This document shows positions 54,856 to 64,000 of a DNA stretch of 64,000 nt, one piece after another (position 1 is the first letter of the stretch; every line of letters starts with the position of its first letter). Under the pieces are notes generated by a model. That model did no database searches. It was not told where the DNA came from and saw nothing but the letters and a program-made list of their open reading frames with translations. Source of the DNA: Monoplex corrugatus (taxonomy: Eukaryota > Mollusca > Gastropoda > Littorinimorpha > Ranellidae). The stretch spans positions 19,232,765-19,296,764 of the forward strand of contig JAPXFY010000023.1 of the NCBI GenBank assembly GCA_030674185.1, written 5' to 3'. Position numbers and translations under genes: made by a program.

Positions 54856-55395
54856 CAGACCATTGCGAAGGATACATGCTCAGCTCACGTGTTAATACAT
54901 GTTTTATTACTTGTCAAACTTTTGTTTACTACTGTTGATAAGCTAACTCACTGTAATCGTCTCTATTTCTGTTCTTTTCTGGTCAGTGCCAATTGCTGTC
55001 AAAGCAATTGTGATAAGACCTTCCTGAGCTAAAACTTTCTATGATAAGGTCGTAGTTCATTTCTGTGCTCTGTTCTCTCTACAGCTAGGTTTAGCTGGAA
55101 CCCCCTCTCTCTCTTTCTCTCTCTCTCTCTCTTCTCTTTCTTTCTCCCCATCGTCTTCCTGTTTGCGCCGTTTTCTTAGAACTGATAGAGAGTGACATCA
55201 AAATACTCAGCAAGAAGTACCCCGAAGAATCATGCCGTATATGTAGCTGACTTTTAGAGCGACATATGGCATGTTCCCTTCAGTATACGTGACATGTTGA
55301 AGATGGCCAACAAGACAGTCACCATGACAGCAAAAAAGCCAAATAGACGGTGTCATATTAGGATTGCTCCTTTCTGTGATGTTCTAGGGAGTTTT
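54856..55395. other. Conserved 3' flank of B2
   Basis: Collinear with 23811-24335. It differs by scattered substitutions and an extra CT-rich block near 55110-55145. No gene. Confidence 0.65.
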
Positions 55396-57240
55396 GCTTC
55401 AATGAGGTGATGTGGAACAGAATCCCTGTCCTGAACCCTGCAGAGTGGACAGTACATGGCAGACCAGGCTGGCTGGTGTTGGACGCCGGACCAGCACGAC
55501 GGGTCCTACGGACAGTGGTGGCCAGGTGACTCCACTTCCCCGTTTTTCTCAAGAACCAACCTTGGCAGACGTGGTGGGGATGCTCAGTGCTCTGACCTCC
55601 CAAGTGAATGACATGAACACCAATATGAACAGAAATTCTGTGACTTAGGAAATAGTGTAAAGGAATTTGACGAACACTACACTATGCTATAGAATGGGGT
55701 CAACGGTCTGAGGAAAAGGTGGGATTTCTTAGAAATGAAAATAATGAATTGATGAAAACTAATTTTGTGTAGCTAGGAAAAGTTGATGAACTGGAGAGGA
55801 AAGCAGATGATCTTGAGGGCAGATTAAAAAGGAACAGTCTTATTTTTATGGGATAAATACAGGGCAGAATGAAACAAATGGACAATGTGAATGCTAATTA
55901 CAGAATCTCATCATTGACAAATTGGAGGTAGCAGGCGATATGTGATTTGATAGTGCTCATAACAAACAACATTTATCTTATTTGAATAGTGATTTGAAAA
56001 GGAGAATTTCTAATGTCTCTCAGGATTTCCATACAAACGATGTTTTTGATGCTGATTTTGTGTACTGGTTCAGGAATATGTGGTTTGAATGGTGTATGTA
56101 CAGGATATCCTGAGAGTCGGTGTACATACATTTCTGATAGTGGAAACAGTGTTACTGACTATGTTATATTCTGAAATGATCTTCTTGCACGTGTGTATAA
56201 CCAATGTGAATTGTCTATCGTTGAACAAATTAAACCAGGCCATTTGCCTGTCACAATTCGTATTTGTTTTCCAAATGAAAATATTTCAAATAGAGATCAC
56301 GAAAGGCTTGACCAGTTCATCGAAAGAATCGTTTGAAATGATGAACATTTACATCTGCATCGTGATGCATTAGGTCAAGGTGAAAATCAGAAAATGTGAT
56401 GATGCTAGAAGTTTGATAAACGTAATCGTGATATGGGTGGATATATTTGATGGATGTATAAAAGAAAGTGCTGAGTGTATGAAGAAACGTGCAGTCTTAA
56501 ACTATAAGAGGGTACCTGGTGATTAGTTTGATCAGGACTGTGTGAACGCAAGGAGAAATATTAGGAAACTATTGAAAACAAGACACTACCCAAAGAACCG
56601 GAAGATAGAAATAAGATGTAATTGTTGGGCATGAAAATAAAAATTTACAAAAAAAGAACAAAGGGCAGTTTGATAAGGTGATAGTTGATAAATTAGTTCA
56701 GTCTATTAAAAGCTAAAAGGAATTATTTTCAGAAGAAAACAACCTTTAAGTAACATTACGAAGGATATGTAGTTCTACCACTTCAAAGCTTTATTAGAAA
56801 CGATATTGATATTGATAACACACAGAATGAGGACGTTGATAAGTGTGATGGCTGTATGAACCGCCCAATATCAAAAGATGAAGTACTAGTTGCAATTAGG
56901 AAATTGAAAAACCGGAAAGCTGCTGGTCCAGACAGCATCACAGGTGAACATTTTAAGAATTTGTGTGAGCAAGTAATACAATTTTTCTGAAAGTTGTTCA
57001 ATACTTTGTTGAATAATGGTGAATTTCCCCAAAACTGGATCGAATCTACAATCCTACCACTTTTTGAAAAAGGAGATGTTAATAATCCCAATATGCAATA
57101 GTTATAGTGACATAAGTAGTAAACTATTCAGCATAATAATCTTAAAAGATTACAAGGATGGATGGAAGAAAATTATATCACAGGTGACCATCAAGCTGGT
57201 AATAAAAAAGGATACTCAACAATTGACGATATGTTTATTT
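55396..57240 (+). mobile_element. Decayed LINE remnant (locus B copy)
   Basis: The same element as at 24340-26260, with the same order of ORF1 coiled coil, endonuclease end and RT start, for example KNRKAAGPDSITGEHF and FPQNWIESTILPLFEKGD in broken frames. About 80 bases present in A near 24985-25065 are missing here near 56050, and about 20 bases near 56725. Confidence 0.76.
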
Positions 57241-57244
57241 TCAG

Positions 57245-57398
57245 AACGCGTATATAATACAACACAAGACAGGTGCAAATATTTGGCTAACTGGCTTTGT
57301 CAAGCGTAAATGTAAGATCACAAACAAGCACCAGATACAAAACTAGGAGAAAAAGACTGAAACTTCCCTGCTGCTTCGTCCAGTGGAAGAAGAGGACT
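57245..57398. repeat. Single fold-back arm (locus B)
   Basis: Counterpart of 26262-26425; reads AACGCGTATATAATACAAC at its left end, closer to the fold-back terminus at 29305 than the locus A version is. Confidence 0.7.
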
Positions 57399-57399
57399 A

Positions 57400-57940
57400 C
57401 TGTCTCACTAGAACGTTCTTTAAAAACAGTCTCATTAGGACTATTTATAAAAGTCTTACTGGACTTCTTTAAACCAGTCTTATGAGGATATTCTTTAAAA
57501 ACAGTCTTACTGGGACTTTTTTTAAAACCAGTCTTACGAGGATATTCTTTAAAAACAGTTTTACTAGGACTTTCTTTAAAAACAGTTTTACTAGGACTTT
57601 CTTTAAAAACAGTCTTATGAAGATATTCTTTAAAAACAGTTTTACTAGGACTTTCTTTAAAATCAGTCCTCAAAAACAGTCTCACTAGGGCTTTCTTAAA
57701 ACAGTCTCACTAGGAGTTTCTTTGAAAACAGTCTCACGAGGACTTTCTTTAAAAACAATCTCGCTAAGACCTTTGATATTGGTCTCATAGGACTTTTTTA
57801 AAAACAATCTCACTAGGACTTTGTTTAACAATGGTCTCACTAGGACTTTCTTAGGATATTCTTTGGAAACAATTTCACTAAGACTTTCTTTAAAAACAGT
57901 CTTACTAGGACTTTTTTTTAAAAACAGTCTCACCATCGGG
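57400..57940. repeat. 27-bp minisatellite (locus B)
   Basis: The same unit as 26430-26775, with about 20 copies against about 12. The extra copies lie in the left half. Confidence 0.9.
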
Positions 57941-58235
57941 AAATGACAATGTTCTATTGCCGCAATGAAGAACAAGGAAAGATGGAGTGAGGTTCTGTCA
58001 GATTCAAAATGTATCAGACATCGTGACTTGTAGGAAATCGGTTTTGTGAGAGGTGTCACCATGTTTCAGTAAGATTGGCGGTATAAAGTGCACTGTGGAA
58101 AAGAATGTCATCAAGTTAAGCTGTTAATTCAACAAGACTTAGAGCGTGCAATGTTATTCATCACTTGAAGTGATAAGACTGTGGGTTTTTTCAGTTTTTG
58201 CTGTGATTGAATATGTCAAATGGTTTTTGTATCCC
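57941..58235. other. Spacer between minisatellite and RTE fragment (locus B)
   Basis: Counterpart of 26776-27075, with about 3-5% differences by eye. No gene. Confidence 0.5.
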
Positions 58236-58237
58236 AC

Positions 58238-59012
58238 AGCATCATCATCATCATGTGCCATGCTGCGTGGCGTTGGCAATCATGGCCCTCCATACGAATC
58301 TGTCCCTTGTGGCTGCACCCTCTCTGTCCTCAGCCACCCTGCAAGTGCGTCCAATATTTTCTTCCTGGGTCTACCTGGTGTTCTCTTTCCCTCCAGCTTT
58401 CCTGTTGTGACCAGGTACTCTAGTTTCTCTTTCCTCATAAGATGTGTTCTAAATGTTGCTTGTCTTTTCCTTATTTTCTCTGTCAATGATCTTCTTGTAT
58501 CTGCCTCCATTAAGACTCTCTCGTTTGTTTTCTTTGCTGTCTATGGAACTTTCAACATTCTTCTTAGAAACCACATTTCAGTTGCCTCAATTTTGTTCTA
58601 CTTTTGTGTGTTGACTGTACACGCCTCAGAATCGTATAATATTATCGGTTCTATATAACATTCATGAACTCTCTTCCTGATGTTAATTGATAGGCATTTG
58701 TTGCTAAGAATGCTTTTCATCTTATTGAATGCTGTTTTGGCTTGGTCAATTCTGCTGGCTATTTCTGATGTGCATCTGCCATCTGGTGAGATGACCATTC
58801 CCAGATATTTAAACTTATTAACCTGTCTCAAAGTCGTGCCATTTGCTGTTATTTTTGTATAAGGGGATTTCTGGATTTTTAACTGATTACCATGACTTCA
58901 GACTCCTTGCTATTTAACTCCAGCCCTTTATTTTAGCTTTCTATTTCTGTTACATTCACGAGGTTTTGTAGGTCTTTTTCATTTTCTGCAATTAGCACGG
59001 TGTCATCTGCGT
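58238..59012 (-). mobile_element. 5'-truncated RTE fragment (locus B)
   Basis: Counterpart of 27076-27874 with the same 5' breakpoint a few bases past the YADD codons. Minus-strand readings are FKYLGMVISPDGRC, RVHECYIEPIILY and RTPGRPRKKIL. The 3' tail is CATCATCATCATCAT, purer than in locus A. Confidence 0.87.
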
Positions 59013-59345
59013 AACGAATGTGTGATGTTAACACACAGACATTCCATGAGCTCTGTGAAAACTGAAATGGAAACTCCTGCTACACAGCGATTGTTTCAAC
59101 TTGTGCATGTACACCTTCCGTGATTCCCGTGACAACAACAGGCTGAGACGTCTTGTACAACAGCCAGCTGAAACAGCTTGCCACAAGAAAGACAAATGGC
59201 AAACATGCACAAAGGAAGCACTATGTGAAAGGCCATTAGTAACTTCTGCGAGTGCGCGTGAACGTCATGTCAGGAAGCTGTTCGTTTCTATTTGCACTTT
59301 CCGTTAATGAACATATTTCATTTGTCTACAAGGCCGCTAACTTTC
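59013..59345. other. Unassigned duplicated spacer (locus B)
   Basis: Counterpart of 27876-28205; no gene recognised. Confidence 0.4.
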
Positions 59346-59374
59346 AACCACACGCGCGCACGCACGCACACGCG

Positions 59375-59449
<75 letters not shown>

Positions 59450-59705
59450 ACACACACACTTTCACACACAAACAAACACTCACGCACACAAAACACCACA
59501 CACAAACACACATACACACACACACACAAATACAAACACACACAAATACACACGTACACACTCACACTCACACAGACACTAACACACACACACACACAAA
59601 TACACACAGACAGACAGAGAGAGAGAGAGAGGAGAGAGGAGAGAGCAACACACACACACACAAACAAACACTCACACACACAAACACTCACACAGACACA
59701 CACAA

Positions 59706-59764
<59 letters not shown>

Positions 59765-59830
59765 CAAATACACACACACACACAAACACACACATAAACA
59801 TACACACACGTGCACGCACACAAACACACA
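59346..59830. repeat. (CA)n composite microsatellite (locus B)
   Basis: Shorter counterpart of 28205-28975. Only one GA block (about 59612-59645) is present, against three in locus A. Confidence 0.94.
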
Positions 59831-59899
59831 AACGCAAGTCTGTCCATATCTTTTCTCTGACTTAGTGACTAACTGTCCTATATGTAATCAACATGTAGG

Positions 59900-60965
59900 G
59901 TGGCAACGAAGAATCTCAGCTGCTGTCTGTTCTAGACCAGCTTCATTATACTACCCCAAGTGTTTTGTCACACTACTGCTGTCCACTTTGTTGGTTCTCG
60001 TGTGTGAATCGTCTTGACCACTGCAACTGTCTTTTGGCTGGACGTCCTGCGGATGTGTCATCACGTGTGCAACTGATTCAAAATAATGCTGCCCAGGTCA
60101 CTTATCAGAAAAAAAACTAGTATAAGCATAAAGGAACCAGAAAAAAACACGAAAAAAGATTAAGAACGCGTATTTAATACAAGACAAGACAGGTACAAAC
60201 ACCAGACACAAAAATCAAGAGAAAAAGACTGAAACTTTTCTGCTGCTCTGTCATTTTATTCCCTTTCTCACACTGGACGGAGCAGCACGGAAGTTTCAGT
60301 CTTTTTCTCATAATTTTTGTATCTGGTGTTTGTTTGGTTGTGTTCTTACGCTTGACAAAAGCCAGTTGGCTGAAAATTTGCGCCTGTGTTGCATTAAATA
60401 CGTGTTCTTATTCTTTTTTCATGTCTGTTTCTGGTTTTTGTTTGCTTGAATGCGGGCAGTCACACTTGAGTTGGATTTAGCATAAGCATACTCATAATTA
60501 TTACTCCTCTGCTCCTCAAAGATTTTCCATTAAATTCTGCACCCAATATCGAATTGCCACAATTGTCTTTCACTTCCTTGTCGTTTTTTCCATTATATTT
60601 TTCAGCTTTTCTGATTTCCTATCAGCTTTGTTGTCGTCTGCATTCCCGTTCTGAACTGTTCCTTACAGTATAGTACCTGAACATAAAGACCTGTATCCAG
60701 AGATCATTTTGCTACCAAACTGTACATGTAGTTATCTGAACTGCTCCTCACAATACCTAAATAATAAAACCTGTAGCCAGAGATCAATTAACTACCAAAC
60801 TACAGTTATCTGGAACTGTATTCGTTTGATACCATTTAATGGCTCATTTCTCTCAGTTTTCAGGATCAGCTAAAGACATATCTGTTTCATTTCGTCTTCT
60901 CCACCTAATCACTCAAAAAAAAAAAGTAGAATTGTGATTGTTTTGTAAAACTGGATTTATGCAGC
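59900..60965 (+). mobile_element. CR1/L2-like LINE 3' remnant (locus B)
   Basis: Reads NRLDHCNCLLAGRPADVSS and QLIQNNAAQVTYQ at 60008-60112, closer to the CR1/L2 consensus (QNNAA) than the locus A copy. The terminus VIWNCIRLIPFNGSF lies near 60800-60850. It is interrupted by the fold-back element. Confidence 0.72.
60125..60440. mobile_element. Fold-back element, locus B, left arm partly deleted
   Basis: Counterpart of 29277-29640. About 50 bases of the left arm are missing after GACAAGACAGGTAC, near 60195, so the hairpin is asymmetric. The right arm is intact. Confidence 0.8.
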
Positions 60966-60967
60966 GG

Positions 60968-61201
60968 AATGTGTGTGTGTGTGTGTGTGCGCGTGTGTGT
61001 GCGTGCGTGTGTGTGCGTGTGTGTGTGTGTCTCTGTGTGTGTTGTGTGTGTGTGTTTGTGAGTTTGTATGTGTGTGCTTAGGTCTTTTTTGTTTTTGTTA
61101 GTGTGCATGTGAGAGTGTGTCTGGTTTTGTGTGTGTGTGTGTGTTTCTGTGTATGTTTTAGAAGTCTCAGAGAGAGAGAGAGTGAGAGAGAGAGAGAGGA
61201 T

Positions 61202-61239
<38 letters not shown>

Positions 61240-61416
61240 CATATATATCCTTTGTGTATATATGTATATATTTGTATGTATATATATATACACATATGTA
61301 TATATATATGATATATATATATATATACATATGTATACATATGTATACATATGTATATATGTACATTTTTTTGGAGAGAGACAGAGACAAGAGAGAGAGA
61401 GAGGAGAGAGAGAGAG

Positions 61417-61456
<40 letters not shown>
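60968..61456. repeat. GT, GA and (TA)n microsatellite cluster
   Basis: GT-rich to about 61060 and 61120-61160, GA at about 61170-61200, CA, then TA/TATG-rich 61220-61360, then GA to 61456. High-identity similarity to locus A ends near 61200. Confidence 0.94.
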
Positions 61457-61461
<5 letters not shown>

Positions 61462-61574
61462 TAATATTTAAGTAGTTTTTTTAGTGGAGTATATTTCGTT
61501 ATCTTAACGTCATATATAGTCCTGGGTGGCATTTGCGCAACTAGGAACACTCTTATTCGAGGCGACTTGTCATG

Positions 61575-61800
61575 GCTGTGATGATGATGACGACGATGAT
61601 GATGACGACGATAAGACGATGAGGAGGACAAGGAGGGGGAGGAGGAGAAGTATGATGATGATGATGACTACGATGAGGACAACGAAGCTGACGACGACAA
61701 CGACGACGACGATGACGACGACGATATGATGATGAGGATGATGAGGATGATGATGGTGACTACGAAGATGATTATGACGATGATTACTATTACAGTGACA
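61575..61800. repeat. GAT/GAC trinucleotide repeat
   Basis: Imperfect GAT, GAC and GAG trinucleotides. The Asp/Met-rich and His-rich frames across it are repeat artefacts. Confidence 0.92.
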
Positions 61801-61884
61801 GCTTCTGTTCAGCACTTTGATGTCGAGTTGTTAGTTTTTAATCAGATAAGCGTTCTCGTTCTATTCTCACCTGCCTCTGGTTTC

Positions 61885-62065
61885 TTAACCTTTGACTCTT
61901 GCACCCTATCCACCAGGTACAAAAATTATCCCATTACTCTCTCCCCCTTTCCACCAACTTCCTACAGGAAGGGACAGAGAGTGAAAGGTTTAATTTTTTT
62001 GCTTCGCTATAATGGCTGACAATACAGGAAGCTGGTAGATAGGGTGAGGGAGTCAAAGGGTTTAA
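61885..62065. mobile_element. Small inverted-repeat element, about 180 bp
   Basis: 61885-61916 (TTAACCTTTGACTC, then CACCCTATCCACCAG) is the imperfect reverse complement of 62032-62065 (CTGGTAGATAGGGTG, then GAGTCAAAGGGTTTAA). The interior is non-coding. It is probably a tiny MITE or hairpin; no target duplication was identified. Confidence 0.65.
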
Positions 62066-62400
62066 CACTAACATGACTTATAAGGATCGATCTTTAAACG
62101 TACACGCTTGATGTTCTGCCTGCGTCTACATAACGATAGTGTTTTAGGCACTAACATGTCTGCACACGTGTTGAACTGGTAGATACGAACAATCTCCACC
62201 TTTATCTTCCAGGCATAGGATACCCACACAGAATCGAACCCAGATCTCCCAATTAGAAGCCTGGCATCTGGTCAAGTTGACTGTCACGCCAGTAGTAGCG
62301 GAGTGAGGTGGTAGAGACCCTGAACACCCTCCGTCCATATCACAATGGATCACACAGCGTCTCATCCAGCCTACAAAGGGACACAGAGTTGTGTGAAGGA
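62066..62400. other. Unassigned spacer before the satellite
   Basis: 62200-62365 contains tRNA-SINE-like words (GAATCGAACCCAGATCTCCC and GCCTGGCATCTGGTCAAGTTGACTG), reading like an inverted B-box region, so a minus-strand SINE fragment is possible. No gene. Confidence 0.35.
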
Positions 62401-62404
62401 AAAG

Positions 62405-64000
62405 ATAAGGTAAAGATTTCTCATTACTACGGGAAAGAATGTCCCATAACTAGGGTTACGATTTCCCATAACTAATATAAAGCGTTCCCACAACTAAGGT
62501 AAAGAGTCCCAATAATTAAGATAAAGAGTTCTCATAGCTAAGGCAAAGAATGTCCCTTAACTAAGGTAAAGACTGTCCTATAACTAAAGTAATCATGGTC
62601 TCATAACTAAGCTTAATACTGTCCCTTAACTAAAGTACAGACTCTCCCATAACTAAGGTAAACATTGTTCCATAACTAAGGTAAGCATTATCCCATAACT
62701 AAGGTAAACATTGTCCTATAACTAATGTAAAGATCGTCCATAAGTAAGGTACAGATTGTTCTATAACGTAAAGATTGTCCCATAAGTAAGGTAAAGATTG
62801 TCCCATAAGTAAGGTAAACATTGTCCCATAAGTAAGGTAAACACTGTCCTATAACTGTAGTAAAGATTGTTCCATAACTAAGGTACAGATTGTTCTATAA
62901 CTTAAAGATTGTCCCATAACTAAGGTAAACATTGTCCCATAACTAAGGTAAACGTTGTCCCATAACTACGATCAACATTGTCCCAAAACTAAGGTCTACA
63001 TTGTCCCATAACTAAGGTAAACATTAACACTTAATTAAGGTAAACATTGTCCCATAACTAAGGTAAACAGTGTCCCATAACTAAGGTAAACATTGTCCCA
63101 GACTGAGGTAAACATTGTCCCATAACTAAAGTAAAGATTGTCCCAGAACTAAGGTAAACATTGTTCCATAACTAAGGTTAACATTGTCCCATAACTAAGG
63201 TAAACATTGTCCCATAACTAAGGTCAACATTGTCCCATAACTAAGGTTAACATTGCCCCATAACTAAGGTAAACATTGTCCCATAACTAAGGTCAACATT
63301 GTCCCATAACTAAGGTCAACATTGTTCCATAACTAAGGTCAACATTGTCCAATAACTAAGGTAAAGATTGTACTATAACTAAGGAAAACATTGTCCCATA
63401 GCTGAGGCCAACATTGTCCCATAACTAAGGTAAAGATTATCCCATAACTGAGGCCAACATTGTCCCAGAACTAAGGTAAATGTTGTCCCAGAACTAAGGT
63501 AAATGTTGTCCCATAACTAAGGTCAACATTGTCCCAGAACTAAGGTAAACATTGTCCCAGAACTAAGGTAAACGTTGTACCATAACTAAGGTAAAGATTG
63601 TCCTATAACTAAGACTCAGTCCACTGATGCAAGTAGGATTGCTGTCTTCATTTGTCTGTGTTACTCAGGGTGCAGGTGTGATTATCTGTCTGCCATATCG
63701 CTTATGTGGGTACGGACGTTAAACTCAAAACAATAACAACAACAACTATAACTAAGGTCAACATTGTCCAATAACTAAGGTACAGATTGTCCTATAACTA
63801 AGGTAAAGATTGTCCTATAACTAAGGTACAGATTGTCCTATAACTATGGTCAAGATTGTACCATAACTAAGGTACAGATTGTCCTATAATAAGGTACAGA
63901 TTGTCCTATAACTAAGGTACAGATTGTCCTATAACTACGGTACAGCTTGTCCTATAACTAAGGTAAAGATTGTCCTATAACTATGGTCAAGATTGTCCCA
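62405..64000. repeat. 23-bp satellite array (locus B)
   Basis: The same 23-base unit as 33449-35330, running off the window. The first part (62505-62700) matches the first part of the locus A array, including the odd variant ATCATGGTCTCATAACTAAG. Most copies here carry AACATT where locus A prefers ACAGATT. It is interrupted at 63612-63747. Confidence 0.95.
63612..63747 (+). mobile_element. SINE-like 3' fragment inside the satellite
   Basis: The 135-base interruption ends TACGGACGTTAAACTCAAAA and then CAATAACAACAACAAC. This looks like the end of a SINE with an (AAC)n tail. The satellite resumes directly on both sides. Confidence 0.6.

Overview
This window is animal DNA, most likely from a mollusc and probably a gastropod. 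Three things point there: receptors resembling the LDLa/LRR G-protein-coupled receptor GRL101 known from the snail Lymnaea; many RTE-like, CR1/L2-like and other LINE remnants; and very long CA, GA and GTGTT simple repeats. There is no operon structure and no prokaryotic signal. Only one or two genes look functional. Most of the rest is transposon debris, satellites and microsatellites.

The core is a plus-strand receptor array. Upstream copy A1 (about 13.0-16.9 kb) is a pseudogene, A2 (20.5-23.8 kb) is an open 1107-codon frame, a fossil fragment C lies at 38.75-39.15 kb, B1 (46.2-50.06 kb) is a pseudogene, and B2 (about 51.5-54.86 kb) is nearly intact. The full architecture is: possible signal peptide, N-terminal region, CUB-like domain, LDLa, C-type-lectin-like domain, four more LDLa repeats, leucine-rich repeats, and a rhodopsin-type 7TM domain of the LGR kind. 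All of it is coded without introns.

The A pair and B pair belong to a segmental duplication: about 12.8-30.5 kb matches about 45.95-61.2 kb in the same order. Besides the receptors, both copies carry a decayed LINE, a 27-bp minisatellite, a 5'-truncated RTE, a CA/GA block, a CR1/L2-like remnant and a fold-back element. Both then run into the same 23-bp satellite (33.45-35.33 kb and 62.4-64.0 kb). Weaker collinear matches (0.34-6.1 kb with 41.65-45.6 kb) suggest the duplicated unit once reached further left.

The most interesting signal is uneven divergence. A2 and B2 differ at about 3.5% of residues from the second LDLa to the C-terminus, and flanking non-coding DNA differs by a similar 3-4%. 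Their lectin-like domains differ at about 38% of residues with no length change, and the CUB-like domains at about 30%. That fits a receptor family with a fast-changing recognition module on a constant signalling module.

Layout by region: 0-8.3 kb, repeats, a dead near-full-length RTE, an inverted-repeat transposon and a composite GTGTT satellite; 8.6-12.15 kb, a dead RTE-like LINE with a C-terminal zinc finger; 12.8-24 kb, receptors A1 and A2; 24-30.5 kb, duplicated repeats; 31.5-35.3 kb, a LINE beside the satellite; 35.3-41.6 kb, LINE tails, microsatellites, receptor fossil and Ty3/Gypsy remnant; 41.6-45.8 kb, dispersed repeats with a second RTE and a SINE; 46-55 kb, receptors B1 and B2; 55-64 kb, the duplicated repeats and satellite. 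All percentages were counted by eye from the sequence.
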